From positions 62,001 through 126,000 of the forward strand of contig CAJXNI010000006.1 of assembly GCA_913057235.1 (NCBI GenBank): DNA of 64,000 nucleotides. The letters run 5' to 3'. The translations under genes and the position numbers were made by a program. Positions 28,176 to 36,910 of the stretch are shown here, one piece after another. Each line of letters starts with the position of its first letter. The first letter of the stretch is position 1. Origin of the DNA: an uncultured Bacteroidota bacterium. Its GTDB lineage: Bacteria > Bacteroidota > Bacteroidia > Flavobacteriales > Schleiferiaceae. The notes under the pieces were generated by a model. The model saw nothing but the letters and a program-made list of their open reading frames with translations. It had not been told where the DNA came from and did not search any database.

Positions 28176-28994
28176 ATGGACAAAACAGAGATCAAAGTTT
28201 TGCTAATGGATGCCATAGAGGCATCTTTAGAAGCAGGCAAAGAAATTTTAGAGGTGTACGAAAGCACTTTTGAAGTAGAATATAAAGATGACAAGTCGCC
28301 CTTAACCATTGCCGATAAAAAGGCCCACAACATTATTGCCCATAAATTAAAAGATACGGGTATTCCCATTCTTAGTGAAGAAGGGCGTGACATCGCTTAC
28401 GGGGAGCGCAGCATGTGGCGAGACCTTTGGATTGTAGACCCTTTGGACGGCACGAAAGAATTCATCAAGCAAAATGGCGAGTTTACCGTAAATATAGCCC
28501 TGGCCGAACGTGGGGTACCCACCCTGGGTGTTATTTATGTGCCGGTGGAAGAAACCCTGTACTTTGCTGGTGAAGGTTTGGGTTCTTATCGCAAAGATCA
28601 GGCAGCCCATGGTGCCTTGCCGGATACTCTTGAAGAGTTGATAGGCGGCTCCACCAAGCTTCCTGAAAAGCAAGAGCGCCCCTTTACCATTGTAGGAAGC
28701 CGCTCGCACATGAGTGATGAAACGGTGGCTTACGTGGAAGACATGCGCGAGCAACACCCTGAAATTGAAATGATGTCGCGCGGCAGTAGTCTTAAAATAT
28801 GCATGGTAGCTGAGGGCAGTGCTGATGTGTATCCGCGTTTTGCTCCCACTATGGAATGGGATACAGCGGCCGGGCATGCCATCGCTAAAGAGGCGGGTTT
28901 AGAAATCTATCAGGCGGAAGACCTGGAAAAGCCTTTGCAGTATAACAAAGACAACCTTTTAAATCCGTGGTTTATTGTTAAGCAAAAAGCCTAA
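28176..28994 (+). CDS. cysQ: 3'(2'),5'-bisphosphate nucleotidase CysQ
   Basis: This 272-residue Mg-dependent, Li-sensitive phosphatase of the inositol monophosphatase superfamily removes the 3'-phosphate of PAP formed in sulfate assimilation. Metal-binding motifs are EEGRD near residues 68-72, DPLDGTKEF at 88-96 and EWDTAAGHAI near 227-236. Length and motifs fit the CysQ subgroup. No sulfate-assimilation genes adjoin it. It is a single gene between two transcription boundaries. Confidence 0.94.
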   Translation: MDKTEIKVLLMDAIEASLEAGKEILEVYESTFEVEYKDDKSPLTIADKKAHNIIAHKLKDTGIPILSEEGRDIAYGERSMWRDLWIVDPLDGTKEFIKQNGEFTVNIALAERGVPTLGVIYVPVEETLYFAGEGLGSYRKDQAAHGALPDTLEELIGGSTKLPEKQERPFTIVGSRSHMSDETVAYVEDMREQHPEIEMMSRGSSLKICMVAEGSADVYPRFAPTMEWDTAAGHAIAKEAGLEIYQAEDLEKPLQYNKDNLLNPWFIVKQKA

Positions 28995-29010
28995 GTTAGA
29001 ATCATTCTAC

Positions 29011-29042
29011 TTTGGCTAACTGTGGCAGCCGTAGTACTTTTG
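29011..29042 (+). promoter_or_regulatory. Complete Bacteroidota promoter for the ctaB operon
   Basis: A -33 TTTG at 29011-29014 is separated by 20 bases from the -7 box TACTTTTG at 29035-29042, which matches the phylum's sigma-A consensus well. The ctaB TTG start is 21 bases downstream. This is the best promoter seen in the window and drives the second respiratory operon. Confidence 0.75.
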
Positions 29043-29063
29043 CACCCAAATTCTTAAGGAAAA

Positions 29064-29969
29064 TTGAGTCATTCAAAAGAGGTTCATATTAACGCTTTAA
29101 GCTTGGTTCAGAAACTCAAGGCAGTGGCTGAACTCACCAAGGCACGCTTAAATCTAAGCGTAGTCTATTCGGCTTTGGCAGGCTATTTTTTAGGCGCTCA
29201 GGAAATTTCCGGCTTGGTGATTCTAATGCTTGCGGTAGGCGGATATCTGGTGGTTGGTGCCGCCAATGGTTTCAATCAAATCATAGAGAAAGATAGAGAT
29301 GCCTTAATGAATCGCACCGCATCTCGTCCATTGCCTGAGGGACGCTTGAGCGTAATGGAAGCATTAGTAGCCTCTACGGTGATGGCCCTTTTAGGATTAT
29401 TCCTCTTATTTTTAATTAATCCGCTTACGGTAATTTTTGGAGCTTTTGCCTTATTTGTTTACGTATTAATTTATACTCCATTAAAGGCCAAAGGGTCTAT
29501 AGCGGTTTTTGTGGGCGCCTTGCCGGGAGCTATTCCGGCTTTGTTGGGTTGGGTAGCCGCTACCAATGATTTTGATATTGAACCCGGTACTTTATTTGCT
29601 ATTCAGTTTTTATGGCAATTTTCGCACTTTTGGGCCATTGCCTGGATAGCAGATGACGATTACAAAAAAGCGGGCTATTCTTTACTCCCTTCGGGTAAGC
29701 GAGACTCTAAAAGCATTGCGCAAATACTCATTTACACCCTTTTCTTAGTGCCCGTTTCCATTTTACCCTACTTTGGCATAACCGGTACTTTAACGCTATC
29801 GGCCACAGCCATGGCGTTAATTACCATTTTAGGGTTGATCTTTTTATACTTCGCCTTTAAACTGGCCGTAAGCTTTAAGGTGCCTGATGCACGTAAGCTT
29901 ATGCTTTACAGCGTGGTGTATTTGCCAGTAGTGCAGTTGATTTATGTAGTTGATAAATTTATAGGATAG
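29064..29969 (+). CDS. ctaB: Protohaem IX farnesyltransferase (haem O synthase)
   Basis: This 301-residue UbiA-family membrane enzyme converts haem B to haem O, the precursor of haem A for the cytochrome oxidase. The two Asp-rich motifs are NQIIEKDRDALMNRTASRPL near residues 72-91 and AWIADDDYKKAGYSLLP near 193-209. About eight membrane segments are present. The TTG start has AAGGA three bases upstream and follows the promoter by 21 bases. It leads the operon holding oxidase subunits III and IV. Haem A synthase is not in the window. Confidence 0.95.
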   Translation: MSHSKEVHINALSLVQKLKAVAELTKARLNLSVVYSALAGYFLGAQEISGLVILMLAVGGYLVVGAANGFNQIIEKDRDALMNRTASRPLPEGRLSVMEALVASTVMALLGLFLLFLINPLTVIFGAFALFVYVLIYTPLKAKGSIAVFVGALPGAIPALLGWVAATNDFDIEPGTLFAIQFLWQFSHFWAIAWIADDDYKKAGYSLLPSGKRDSKSIAQILIYTLFLVPVSILPYFGITGTLTLSATAMALITILGLIFLYFAFKLAVSFKVPDARKLMLYSVVYLPVVQLIYVVDKFIG

Positions 29970-30551
29970 GTGGCAGAGTTAACCGCAGCACAAAGAAAGA
30001 AAGTACAGAAACCACTTTTGTGGATTGGCCTGGCCAGCATAGTGATGACCTTTGCAGGGCTTACCAGTGGCTACGTGGTGAGCCGCTCAGCCTTGCTGGC
30101 CGATAACAATTGGCTGCAATTTCCATTGCCAGAGCAGTTCACTTACGCTACAGGCTTAATAGTAATTAGCAGCCTTACTATGGTTTTTGCCATAAATAGG
30201 GTGAAGAAGAACCAAATACAGCTGGGCACTAATATGTTGGGCTTTACCTTTTTATTGGGCTTGGGCTTTGTGGTTTTACAATTATTAGGCTGGCAAGATC
30301 TCTTAAACCGGGGCTTATTTTTCACCGGCCCCAACAGCAACACGGCTATTAGCTGGGTGTATGTAATTACTGCGCTGCATTGGCTCCATGTAATCTCGGG
30401 TCTTGCTGTATTAGCCTACACATGGGTTAAGGCCACTCAAAAGAAATATTCGTCCAACCAATATCAGGGCATGGCGGTAAGCGGCATTTACTGGCACTTT
30501 TTAGATGGCCTGTGGTTATATTTATTCCTGTTTTTATCATTTATTCGCTAA
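29970..30551 (+). CDS. Haem-copper oxidase subunit III-type protein (short form)
   Basis: This 193-residue membrane protein with five hydrophobic segments resembles the short subunit III of quinol and cytochrome c oxidases. The final helices hold ALHWLHVISGLAVLAY and YWHFLDGLWLYLFLFL, the usual subunit III signatures. The start is GTG, directly after the ctaB stop with no gap. A longer subunit III gene follows 19 bases later, so the operon encodes two related proteins. Which one assembles with subunits I and II at 6113-8935 cannot be told from the sequence. Confidence 0.88.
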   Translation: MAELTAAQRKKVQKPLLWIGLASIVMTFAGLTSGYVVSRSALLADNNWLQFPLPEQFTYATGLIVISSLTMVFAINRVKKNQIQLGTNMLGFTFLLGLGFVVLQLLGWQDLLNRGLFFTGPNSNTAISWVYVITALHWLHVISGLAVLAYTWVKATQKKYSSNQYQGMAVSGIYWHFLDGLWLYLFLFLSFIR

Positions 30552-30570
30552 ACTTGCAAAAATTTTAAGC

Positions 30571-31506
30571 ATGGCTAACGGAGCTGTTATAGAGCAAAAT
30601 ACATCCACCTTGTGGGGTGGTGGGCGCCAACCCTTTGGCGCCAGCTATGGTAAGCTAATGATGTGGTTTTTCCTCTTATCAGATGCCCTTACTTTTTCAG
30701 GATTCTTAACGGCCATGGGGCTGTATCGCTTCAAATATGAAGAAACATGGCCCATTGCCGAAAACGTGTTTACGCACTTTCCGTTTCTGCATGGTGAGCA
30801 CCCGCTCTTATTCGTTGCGTTGATGACCTTCATTCTCATTGTGAGTTCCGTAACCATGGTAATGGCTGTAAATGCAGGCCACCACAACGATAAAAAAGGC
30901 GTAGTGCTTTGGTTGGGGCTTACCATTGTTGGAGGTTTCACCTTCTTGGGTTCACAAGCCTGGGAGTGGTATCACTTCATCCATGGCGATAAGGGCGCAG
31001 TTATTGCCCAGGATAACACGGTATATTACCTCACTGAAGCAGGTAGCGAAGGCAAAATTTTAAGCGTTTTTGAATTGGTTACTGGAGAGAAGAAGCCTCA
31101 TGGCGATCATTCAGAATTCACCACTGAGCAATTGCGTAATGCCTTTGCCGCCAACGGCAGTGCCACTTTAAGGCTACCTGGTAAAGGAGACAAGGACGGT
31201 GTAAAAATTCTTTCCCGTAAAGAAGCCGAAAATGTATTGGCGTCAGCCGAAGTAATTCAGGGCGCCAGTTTAAGGGCCAATGAGTACGGCAACGTTCTTT
31301 TTGCCGACTTCTTCTACTTTGTAACTGGCTTTCACGGTACCCACGTTTTCTCTGGTGTGGTATTGAACATTATCATTTTCATTAATGTGCTAATGGGTAC
31401 CTATGAGCGTAGAGGACACTATGAAATGGTAGAAAAAGTGGGCTTGTACTGGCACTTTGTAGACCTGGTATGGGTGTTCGTATTTACCTTCTTCTATTTG
31501 GTTTAA
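30571..31506 (+). CDS. coxC: Cytochrome c oxidase subunit III (long form with insertion)
   Basis: This 311-residue subunit III has conserved helices around SYGKLMMWFFLLSDALTFSGF, TGFHGTHVFSGVVLN and YWHFVDLVWVFVFTFFYLV. Between about residues 150 and 240 it carries a hydrophilic insertion (roughly from GDKGAVIAQDN to GASLRANEYGN) absent from its short neighbour, probably on the periplasmic side. ATG 30571 is taken as the start because upstream codons overlap the preceding gene. It probably completes the oxidase encoded at 6113-8935. Confidence 0.92.
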   Translation: MANGAVIEQNTSTLWGGGRQPFGASYGKLMMWFFLLSDALTFSGFLTAMGLYRFKYEETWPIAENVFTHFPFLHGEHPLLFVALMTFILIVSSVTMVMAVNAGHHNDKKGVVLWLGLTIVGGFTFLGSQAWEWYHFIHGDKGAVIAQDNTVYYLTEAGSEGKILSVFELVTGEKKPHGDHSEFTTEQLRNAFAANGSATLRLPGKGDKDGVKILSRKEAENVLASAEVIQGASLRANEYGNVLFADFFYFVTGFHGTHVFSGVVLNIIIFINVLMGTYERRGHYEMVEKVGLYWHFVDLVWVFVFTFFYLV

Positions 31507-31524
31507 TCACAGAAAATATACAAA

Positions 31525-31875
31525 ATGGCTAATCATAATTTACCGAGCGAACATCATGAGAGCCCTGAAGGAACGGGTTGGATTTGGAAAGTTTTTTGGA
31601 TTCTACTAATTGTAACTACCGTTGAGGTAGCCCTAGGGATTATTAAACCCGAAATTCTAATGGGTAAGTTCTTGGGCACCAGTGTGCTTAACATCATATT
31701 CATTGTGCTTACACTTTTAAAAGCATTTTACATTGTGGCGGAGTTCATGCACCTTAAGTTTGAGCGCAGTAACTTAATCTGGACTATTGCCCTTCCCGTA
31801 CTAATACTGATACCCTATTTGGCATTTATTTTGCTAACTGAAGGTGGATATATGAACGTTCTGATGGCGCAGTAA
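31525..31875 (+). CDS. Cytochrome c oxidase subunit IV family protein
   Basis: This 116-residue protein has three membrane segments (about residues 20-38, 48-72 and 85-108) and the family's charged pair EFMHLKFERSNL between the second and third. It matches the small prokaryotic subunit IV (CtaF/CyoD-like), an accessory subunit helping stability or assembly. Its stop overlaps the SCO gene start by one base (TAATG). Confidence 0.9.
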   Translation: MANHNLPSEHHESPEGTGWIWKVFWILLIVTTVEVALGIIKPEILMGKFLGTSVLNIIFIVLTLLKAFYIVAEFMHLKFERSNLIWTIALPVLILIPYLAFILLTEGGYMNVLMAQ

Positions 31876-32630
31876 TGGCAAACAAAAGCTTATCAAAAAA
31901 GGTGGTGCTAATGGCGATATTGGTACTACCTTTTTTAGTTTATTTTATTTGGGTTTACAACAGCAAAGAAAATTTTTTCAAAACCCTGGAGTATGTGGGA
32001 CCTCCCCAAATTCAAAAGATGCTAACTGAAGATGGGGAGATGGTAAAGGATACGATTCCGTATACAGTACCCGAATTTACCTTTACCACCCAATATGATA
32101 CTAGCCTAAGCCAGACCGATTTAAAGGGTAAAATCTATGTGGCCAACTTTTTCTTCACCAGTTGCCCTACCATTTGTCCGGCCATGAATTACCATGTAAA
32201 GCAGGTGCAGAATCGCTTCAAAGGATATGATTATTTTAAGGTGGTTTCCTTTTCGGTAGATCCGGAATATGATACACCGAAAGTTCTTAGAAAGTATGCC
32301 CAAAAAATGGAAGCTATCCCAGGACTTTGGTACTTTCTAACGGGTGATAAGGAGAAAATTTACCAGACAGCTGCGGGCTATCTGGTAAACGCTCAGGAAG
32401 ATGAAACGGCCCCCGGTGGCTTTCTGCATTCTGAGTATTTGGTTTTAGTAGATTGGGAAGGACGCATACGCAGTCGTTTAGATGAACAAGGCAACCTTAA
32501 AGGTGTCTACAATGGTACCAGTCTTACCGAAATCAATAAACTAAAAGATGATATCAAGGTTTTAATAGCCGAGTATGAAAAGAAGAAGTCTATGGATGAA
32601 TACCGGGCTTCAAAAGAAGAGCGAAAATGA
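31875..32630 (+). CDS. SCO1/SenC copper chaperone
   Basis: This 251-residue membrane-anchored thioredoxin-fold protein is expected to deliver copper to the CuA site of subunit II. The anchor is near residues 10-27. The copper ligands are Cys97 and Cys101 (TSCPTICPAM) and His185 (FLHSEY). It lies inside the oxidase operon, overlapping the previous gene by one base and the next by four, which fits a dedicated assembly factor for the CoxB at 6113. Confidence 0.94.
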   Translation: MANKSLSKKVVLMAILVLPFLVYFIWVYNSKENFFKTLEYVGPPQIQKMLTEDGEMVKDTIPYTVPEFTFTTQYDTSLSQTDLKGKIYVANFFFTSCPTICPAMNYHVKQVQNRFKGYDYFKVVSFSVDPEYDTPKVLRKYAQKMEAIPGLWYFLTGDKEKIYQTAAGYLVNAQEDETAPGGFLHSEYLVLVDWEGRIRSRLDEQGNLKGVYNGTSLTEINKLKDDIKVLIAEYEKKKSMDEYRASKEERK

Positions 32631-33190
32631 CGGATTTACATACCCTAAAGCCCGCCCCTAAAAATAAAAGAGACAAAGTAATAGTTCCTATTATAGTGGC
32701 GCTATCTATTTTAATTCCGCTGGCGGTAGCAGCACTCATTTTGTTTGATGATGCCTTAAGTTATGACTTGGGCATAAATAGGGGTACCCTGCCCGCTTTC
32801 CATGCCATCATTAATGGAACAACCGCGTTATTGCTAATTTTAGGGCTGTACTTTATTACCAAAAAAAATGTTACCGCACATCGCACTGTTATGGTTAGTG
32901 CTTTTTCGCTTTCAGCGGTATTTTTAGTGAGTTATGTAATAAGTAAGATCAACGCTGATCCCATCCCCTACGGAGGAGAAGGATTTTTACGCAGTTTGTA
33001 CTTTTTTATTTTAATAAGCCACATTGCGTTGAGCGTGCCAGTATTGCCTTTGGCCATGTTTGCTATTTACAGAGGTACCACACAAGAGTATGCCAAGCAC
33101 AAAAAGATTGTGCGCTATACTTTCCCTATTTGGCTTTATGTGGCCGTTACCGGTGTGCTCGTCTATTTTTTCATGCAACCGTATTATTAA
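32627..33190 (+). CDS. DUF420 family membrane protein
   Basis: This 187-residue protein has five membrane segments and the conserved histidines of DUF420, such as FHAIINGTTALLL, AHRTVMVSAFSLS, ISHIALSVPVLPLA and KHKKIVRYTFPIWLYV. The family is regularly found in oxidase operons (CtaM-like) and is thought to help assemble haem-copper oxidases. The ATGA overlap with the SCO gene supports co-translation. Confidence 0.9.
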   Translation: MTDLHTLKPAPKNKRDKVIVPIIVALSILIPLAVAALILFDDALSYDLGINRGTLPAFHAIINGTTALLLILGLYFITKKNVTAHRTVMVSAFSLSAVFLVSYVISKINADPIPYGGEGFLRSLYFFILISHIALSVPVLPLAMFAIYRGTTQEYAKHKKIVRYTFPIWLYVAVTGVLVYFFMQPYY

Positions 33191-33199
33191 TTTTGCTCT

Positions 33200-33430
33200 A
33201 TGAAAGGCCTTAAAATTTTTTTACTATTCAGCCTAATGGTGCTTTTTAGCTTAGATGCATCTTCCCAATGTGCCATGTGCAAGGCTATAGCCGAAACTAG
33301 CCAGCAGAGTGGCAGCAGCATAGCAGATGGCCTCAACTCCGGCATTGTATATCTGATGTTTTTCCCATATCTATTAATGGGGGCGGTAGGCTTGGCCATG
33401 TACAAGCATAAAAAAGCTAAAAAGGCTTAG
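33200..33430 (+). CDS. Small two-helix membrane protein with CAMC motif, unknown function
   Basis: This 76-residue protein has an N-terminal hydrophobic segment (about residues 4-20, possibly a signal peptide ending at SSQ), a periplasmic CAMCKAIAE motif, a polar stretch, and one membrane helix (about 48-66) ending in a lysine-rich cytoplasmic tail. I do not recognise a named family. It sits nine bases after DUF420 as the last gene of the oxidase operon. The CxxC next to a copper chaperone could mean metal or thiol chemistry during oxidase assembly; this is inference from place and motif only. Confidence 0.75.
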   Translation: MKGLKIFLLFSLMVLFSLDASSQCAMCKAIAETSQQSGSSIADGLNSGIVYLMFFPYLLMGAVGLAMYKHKKAKKA

Positions 33431-33454
33431 TAGCTACTTATTCCCACATACTTC

Positions 33455-33462
33455 TATATTTG
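33455..33462 (+). promoter_or_regulatory. -7 box (TATATTTG) for the tolC-hlyD genes
   Basis: TATATTTG fits TAnnTTTG and lies 34 bases before the ATG at 33497. The upstream TTG at 33473 would leave almost no leader, so the ATG is preferred. No good -33 element is visible. Confidence 0.5.
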
Positions 33463-33496
33463 CAGAGCTACTTTGAGCGCTCTAACCCAATTCATT

Positions 33497-34924
33497 ATGG
33501 AAATTAAAAAATGGGCCTGGGTACTACTCTGCGCAGGTCCAATGGCTCTATGGTCTCAGCAAAATACTTCATGGACCTTAACCGCTTGTATTGATCACGC
33601 TGTAGAAAATAACATTCAGATTGCGCAGTCTAAGGTGCAATCCAATATCAATCGTAATAATCTACAAACAGCCCGCTGGGACTACGCACCAGATCTCTCG
33701 CTGAGTACTAACTACAGTTGGAATTTTGGTTTGAATATTGACCCGGTTACCAACCAAATCAGTCAGGAGACGCGCCAAACTGCCAATTTACAGGTGCGCA
33801 CCAGTTGGGTGGTATACAATGGTGGTCGCAAGTACAACAGCATAAGCCAGTCTAATCTAAACTATTTAGCCTCGGTTTATGAGTATGAAGATCTGGCCAA
33901 CGACATTCGTATTAACGTAGCCAACAATTATTTGCAAATACTGCTCAATAAGGAGATTGCTACAGTGGCCCAAGAGCAGCTACGCATAACTCAGCTACAG
34001 GTAGACCGGATGAATGACCGGGTAGAAACAGGTGTTTCGCCCGAAGGAGATCTTTTGCAGCTGGAAGCACAAGAAGCCAGGGACCAGCAGAACCTTATTT
34101 CTGCTCAAAACAATGTGCTGCTTAGTAAAATTCAGCTGGCAAATTTGCTGCAACTTCCCAACCCTGATGAATTTGATATTTCAGAGCTGGATATTGCAGT
34201 GCCTCAGCCCGCTTTACTTACCCGTGATGCCCAATCCATTTATGCCACTGCCATAGAAAACCAGCCGGGTATAAAAGGTGCTGAAATCCGGGTGAAAAGC
34301 AGTAAAAAGGCCGTGGCCGTAAATCAGTCAGGTTATTTGCCCACACTCTCTTTGGTGGCGCAGGTGGGTAGCAACTATTCCGATCAAATTCCTAATGTGG
34401 TAGGTGTAGAAGAGCAAGTGGTTCCCATAGGCGTTGTGCAAGGCACCGGAAATTTGGTAAACACGCTAAGGCCCCAGCAATTTCCACAAGTAGATGGGAT
34501 AAAGCCTTTTAACAATCAGGTAACTGATAACCTGAATGAGTTTGTGGGTGTGAATTTAACGGTGCCCATCTTTAATAGAATGGCGGTTAAAAACTCTGTG
34601 CAAAATGCCAAGCTTCAGCAAGAGATTGCACAATTAGATTTACAACAAGAGAAAAACAGTTTAAGGCAAACCATTTATCAGGCCCATGCCGATGCTAAGG
34701 CTTCCTACAACACCTATTTGGCTGCGCAAAAATCAACTACTTCTAGTCAGAAAGCTCTGGATTATGCCCAGGCCCGCTTTCAGGTAGGCGCGCTTAATCA
34801 GGTAGATTTTGAGCAAGCTAAAAACAACCTCATCAGTGCGAAGTCACAAATGATACAGGCCAAATACGATTATATCTTTAGAATAAAGGTGCTGGAATTT
34901 TATCTCACAAACCAAATAAAATAA
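33497..34924 (+). CDS. TolC family outer-membrane efflux protein
   Basis: This 475-residue outer-membrane channel protein has a signal peptide (MEIKKWAWVLLCAGPMALWSQ) and two repeated helical/beta halves. Typical TolC helices are AVENNIQIAQSKVQ at the start and LDYAQARFQVGALNQVDFEQAK near the end. It should form the outer-membrane duct of a tripartite exporter together with the adaptor encoded two bases downstream. No inner-membrane pump gene follows, so the pump must be elsewhere or shared. Confidence 0.93.
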   Translation: MEIKKWAWVLLCAGPMALWSQQNTSWTLTACIDHAVENNIQIAQSKVQSNINRNNLQTARWDYAPDLSLSTNYSWNFGLNIDPVTNQISQETRQTANLQVRTSWVVYNGGRKYNSISQSNLNYLASVYEYEDLANDIRINVANNYLQILLNKEIATVAQEQLRITQLQVDRMNDRVETGVSPEGDLLQLEAQEARDQQNLISAQNNVLLSKIQLANLLQLPNPDEFDISELDIAVPQPALLTRDAQSIYATAIENQPGIKGAEIRVKSSKKAVAVNQSGYLPTLSLVAQVGSNYSDQIPNVVGVEEQVVPIGVVQGTGNLVNTLRPQQFPQVDGIKPFNNQVTDNLNEFVGVNLTVPIFNRMAVKNSVQNAKLQQEIAQLDLQQEKNSLRQTIYQAHADAKASYNTYLAAQKSTTSSQKALDYAQARFQVGALNQVDFEQAKNNLISAKSQMIQAKYDYIFRIKVLEFYLTNQIK

Positions 34925-34926
34925 GT

Positions 34927-36210
34927 ATGAGTAAAACGGGAAAAATAATACTAATAGCTGCGGTTGTAGCTCTGTTAGTAGTGCTGGTGGTGGGTAAGAA
35001 GCAAGGATGGTGGGGCTCTGATAATGTTGAGCCCGTAGAACTAACCCAGGTAGGCAAAGCATCAATTGTGGAGACCGTAATAGCCAGCGGTAAAATACAG
35101 CCTGAGGTTGAGGTGAATATTAGTGCAGAGGTCTCAGGGGAGATTATTGAGCTACCCATTAAAGAAGGGGCTCGCGTGCAAAAAGGCGACCTGTTGGTGA
35201 AAATCAATCCTGATCTTTTTCAGGCTGCGGTAAATCGCTCTCAAGCTGCCCTAAATACGGCCAAGGCGGGTTTGGCATCGGCAGAAGCCCAGTTGGTAGA
35301 GGCCCGTAAAAATTATGAGCGTAATCAAGAGTTGCAAAAAAAGAAAGTAATTAGTGACGCTGAGTTTGATGCCGCCAAGCGTGCATTTGAAGTAGCCCGG
35401 TTGAGCGTAGAAAGTGCAAAATTTCAATTGCAAAGTGCCAGAGCCACCCTCAAAGAAGCCCGTGATAATTTAGACCGTACCACCATTTACGCTCCTCAAA
35501 ATGGAACCATTAGTAGGCTTAATGCCGAAGTGGGCGAACGCGTAGTGGGAACCGCACAAATGGCGGGTACCGAAATTTTGCGGGTGGCCAACCTGCAAAG
35601 CATGGAAGTATTGGTAGAGGTGAATGAAAACGACATTATTCGGGTTAATAAGGGAGACACCGCCCTAATTGAAGTAGATGCTTATTTAGGCGAGGAATTT
35701 AAAGGAGTGGTCACCGAAATTGCCAATTCCGCCCGTTTGGAGGGTACTAGCATTGATCAGGTAACCAATTTTGAGGTGAAGGTGCGTGTTTTAAAAGAAT
35801 CGTACCGCAAGCTCATGAAAGACAGTACCGAAACGCCATTTAGGCCGGGCATGACCGCCTCAGTAGAAATAATTACGAACCGTAAGAATGACATTTTAGT
35901 AGTACCCATACAGGCCGTAACCACCCGAACGGATACCAGTGCCAACTACCGCGCTTATAAAGATAGGGCAGAGTCAAAATCTGAAAAAGACGAAGTTTTT
36001 GAGGTAGTTTTTGTAATGGAGAACGGAGAAGCCTTACCCAAGGTGGTGACCACTGGCATTCAAGACGATGAAAACATTGAGATTAAATCGGGTTTAACCC
36101 AAGGGGAAACGGCCATAACCGGGCCTTACAGTTTGGTGAGTAAGACTCTTAAAAAGGGCATGAAAGTTAAAGAGGCCGATGGGGAGTCTGCCCTAAAAGA
36201 TGAAGATTAG
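34927..36210 (+). CDS. HlyD/AcrA-type periplasmic adaptor protein
   Basis: This 427-residue membrane fusion protein has an N-terminal anchor (about residues 6-24), a lipoyl half (EVSGEIIELPIKEGARVQKGDLLVKI), an alpha-helical coiled-coil hairpin near 98-180, the second lipoyl half (IYAPQNGTISRLNAEVGERVV) and beta-barrel and membrane-proximal domains. It links an inner-membrane pump to TolC. The domain order resembles MacA-type adaptors, whose partner is an ABC transporter, but the next gene is tsaB. Substrate cannot be predicted. Confidence 0.92.
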   Translation: MSKTGKIILIAAVVALLVVLVVGKKQGWWGSDNVEPVELTQVGKASIVETVIASGKIQPEVEVNISAEVSGEIIELPIKEGARVQKGDLLVKINPDLFQAAVNRSQAALNTAKAGLASAEAQLVEARKNYERNQELQKKKVISDAEFDAAKRAFEVARLSVESAKFQLQSARATLKEARDNLDRTTIYAPQNGTISRLNAEVGERVVGTAQMAGTEILRVANLQSMEVLVEVNENDIIRVNKGDTALIEVDAYLGEEFKGVVTEIANSARLEGTSIDQVTNFEVKVRVLKESYRKLMKDSTETPFRPGMTASVEIITNRKNDILVVPIQAVTTRTDTSANYRAYKDRAESKSEKDEVFEVVFVMENGEALPKVVTTGIQDDENIEIKSGLTQGETAITGPYSLVSKTLKKGMKVKEADGESALKDED

Positions 36211-36213
36211 CCC

Positions 36214-36909
36214 ATGCTTTTAGCGCTTGAGACCTCTACCAAAGCTTGTTCAGTGGCCTTGCATGCCCAGGGAAAAGTATTGGCGCAACAACACTTAGAG
36301 AGCGACCAGTACGTGCATTCTGAAAAGTTGCACATTTTTATTAGAGAAGTTTTAGATCAAGCGGCTGTAAAGCCGGCAGAGCTAACCGCGGTGGCGGTGG
36401 GTAAGGGCCCTGGTTCTTACACGGGTTTGCGTATTGGCGTATCGGCCGCTAAAGGTCTTTGTTATGCTTTAAAAATTCCACTCGTAAGTGCTAACGGACC
36501 AGAGATACTCATGCAACAGGCACTCTATGAAGCAAAATTGCCTGCTTCTGCGCAACTCTTTATTCCAATGATTGATGCCCGTAGAAATGAGGTATACCAG
36601 GCCGTTTACAATCATAAGGGTTTGGTGGAGGAAATAAAGGCATCAGTGGTAGCGCAAGATTCTTTTGAATCTTACGCAGAACGCTACCAGCGTGTTCACC
36701 TTTTTGGTGATGGGGCCGATAAATTTACAGACTGGTTTGCTCAGGATTCTTTGGTTAAGGTGCATTCAGGAATACGGCTCAATGCCTGGGATCTGGCTTT
36801 GGTAGCTTCTCAAAAGCTAGCTCAGGGCCAAACCGAAGATGTAGCTTACTTTGAGCCTTTTTACCTCAAAGATTTTATAGCGCTTAAACCCAAGAATCCT
36901 TTCTTTTAG
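36214..36909 (+). CDS. tsaB: tRNA t6A synthesis protein TsaB
   Basis: This 231-residue ASKHA-fold protein is the scaffold partner of TsaD in making N6-threonylcarbamoyladenosine on ANN-decoding tRNAs. The N-terminal LALETSTKACSVALH and GPGSYTGLRIGVSAAKGLCY signatures are clear. Length fits the family. It starts three bases after the efflux adaptor and ends one base before the convergent glycosyltransferase gene. Confidence 0.95.
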   Translation: MLLALETSTKACSVALHAQGKVLAQQHLESDQYVHSEKLHIFIREVLDQAAVKPAELTAVAVGKGPGSYTGLRIGVSAAKGLCYALKIPLVSANGPEILMQQALYEAKLPASAQLFIPMIDARRNEVYQAVYNHKGLVEEIKASVVAQDSFESYAERYQRVHLFGDGADKFTDWFAQDSLVKVHSGIRLNAWDLALVASQKLAQGQTEDVAYFEPFYLKDFIALKPKNPFF

Positions 36910-36910
36910 G

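Noticed and set aside
28347-28877. Minus-strand open frame of 176 residues
   Set aside because: It is wholly antisense to cysQ, which shows all family motifs.
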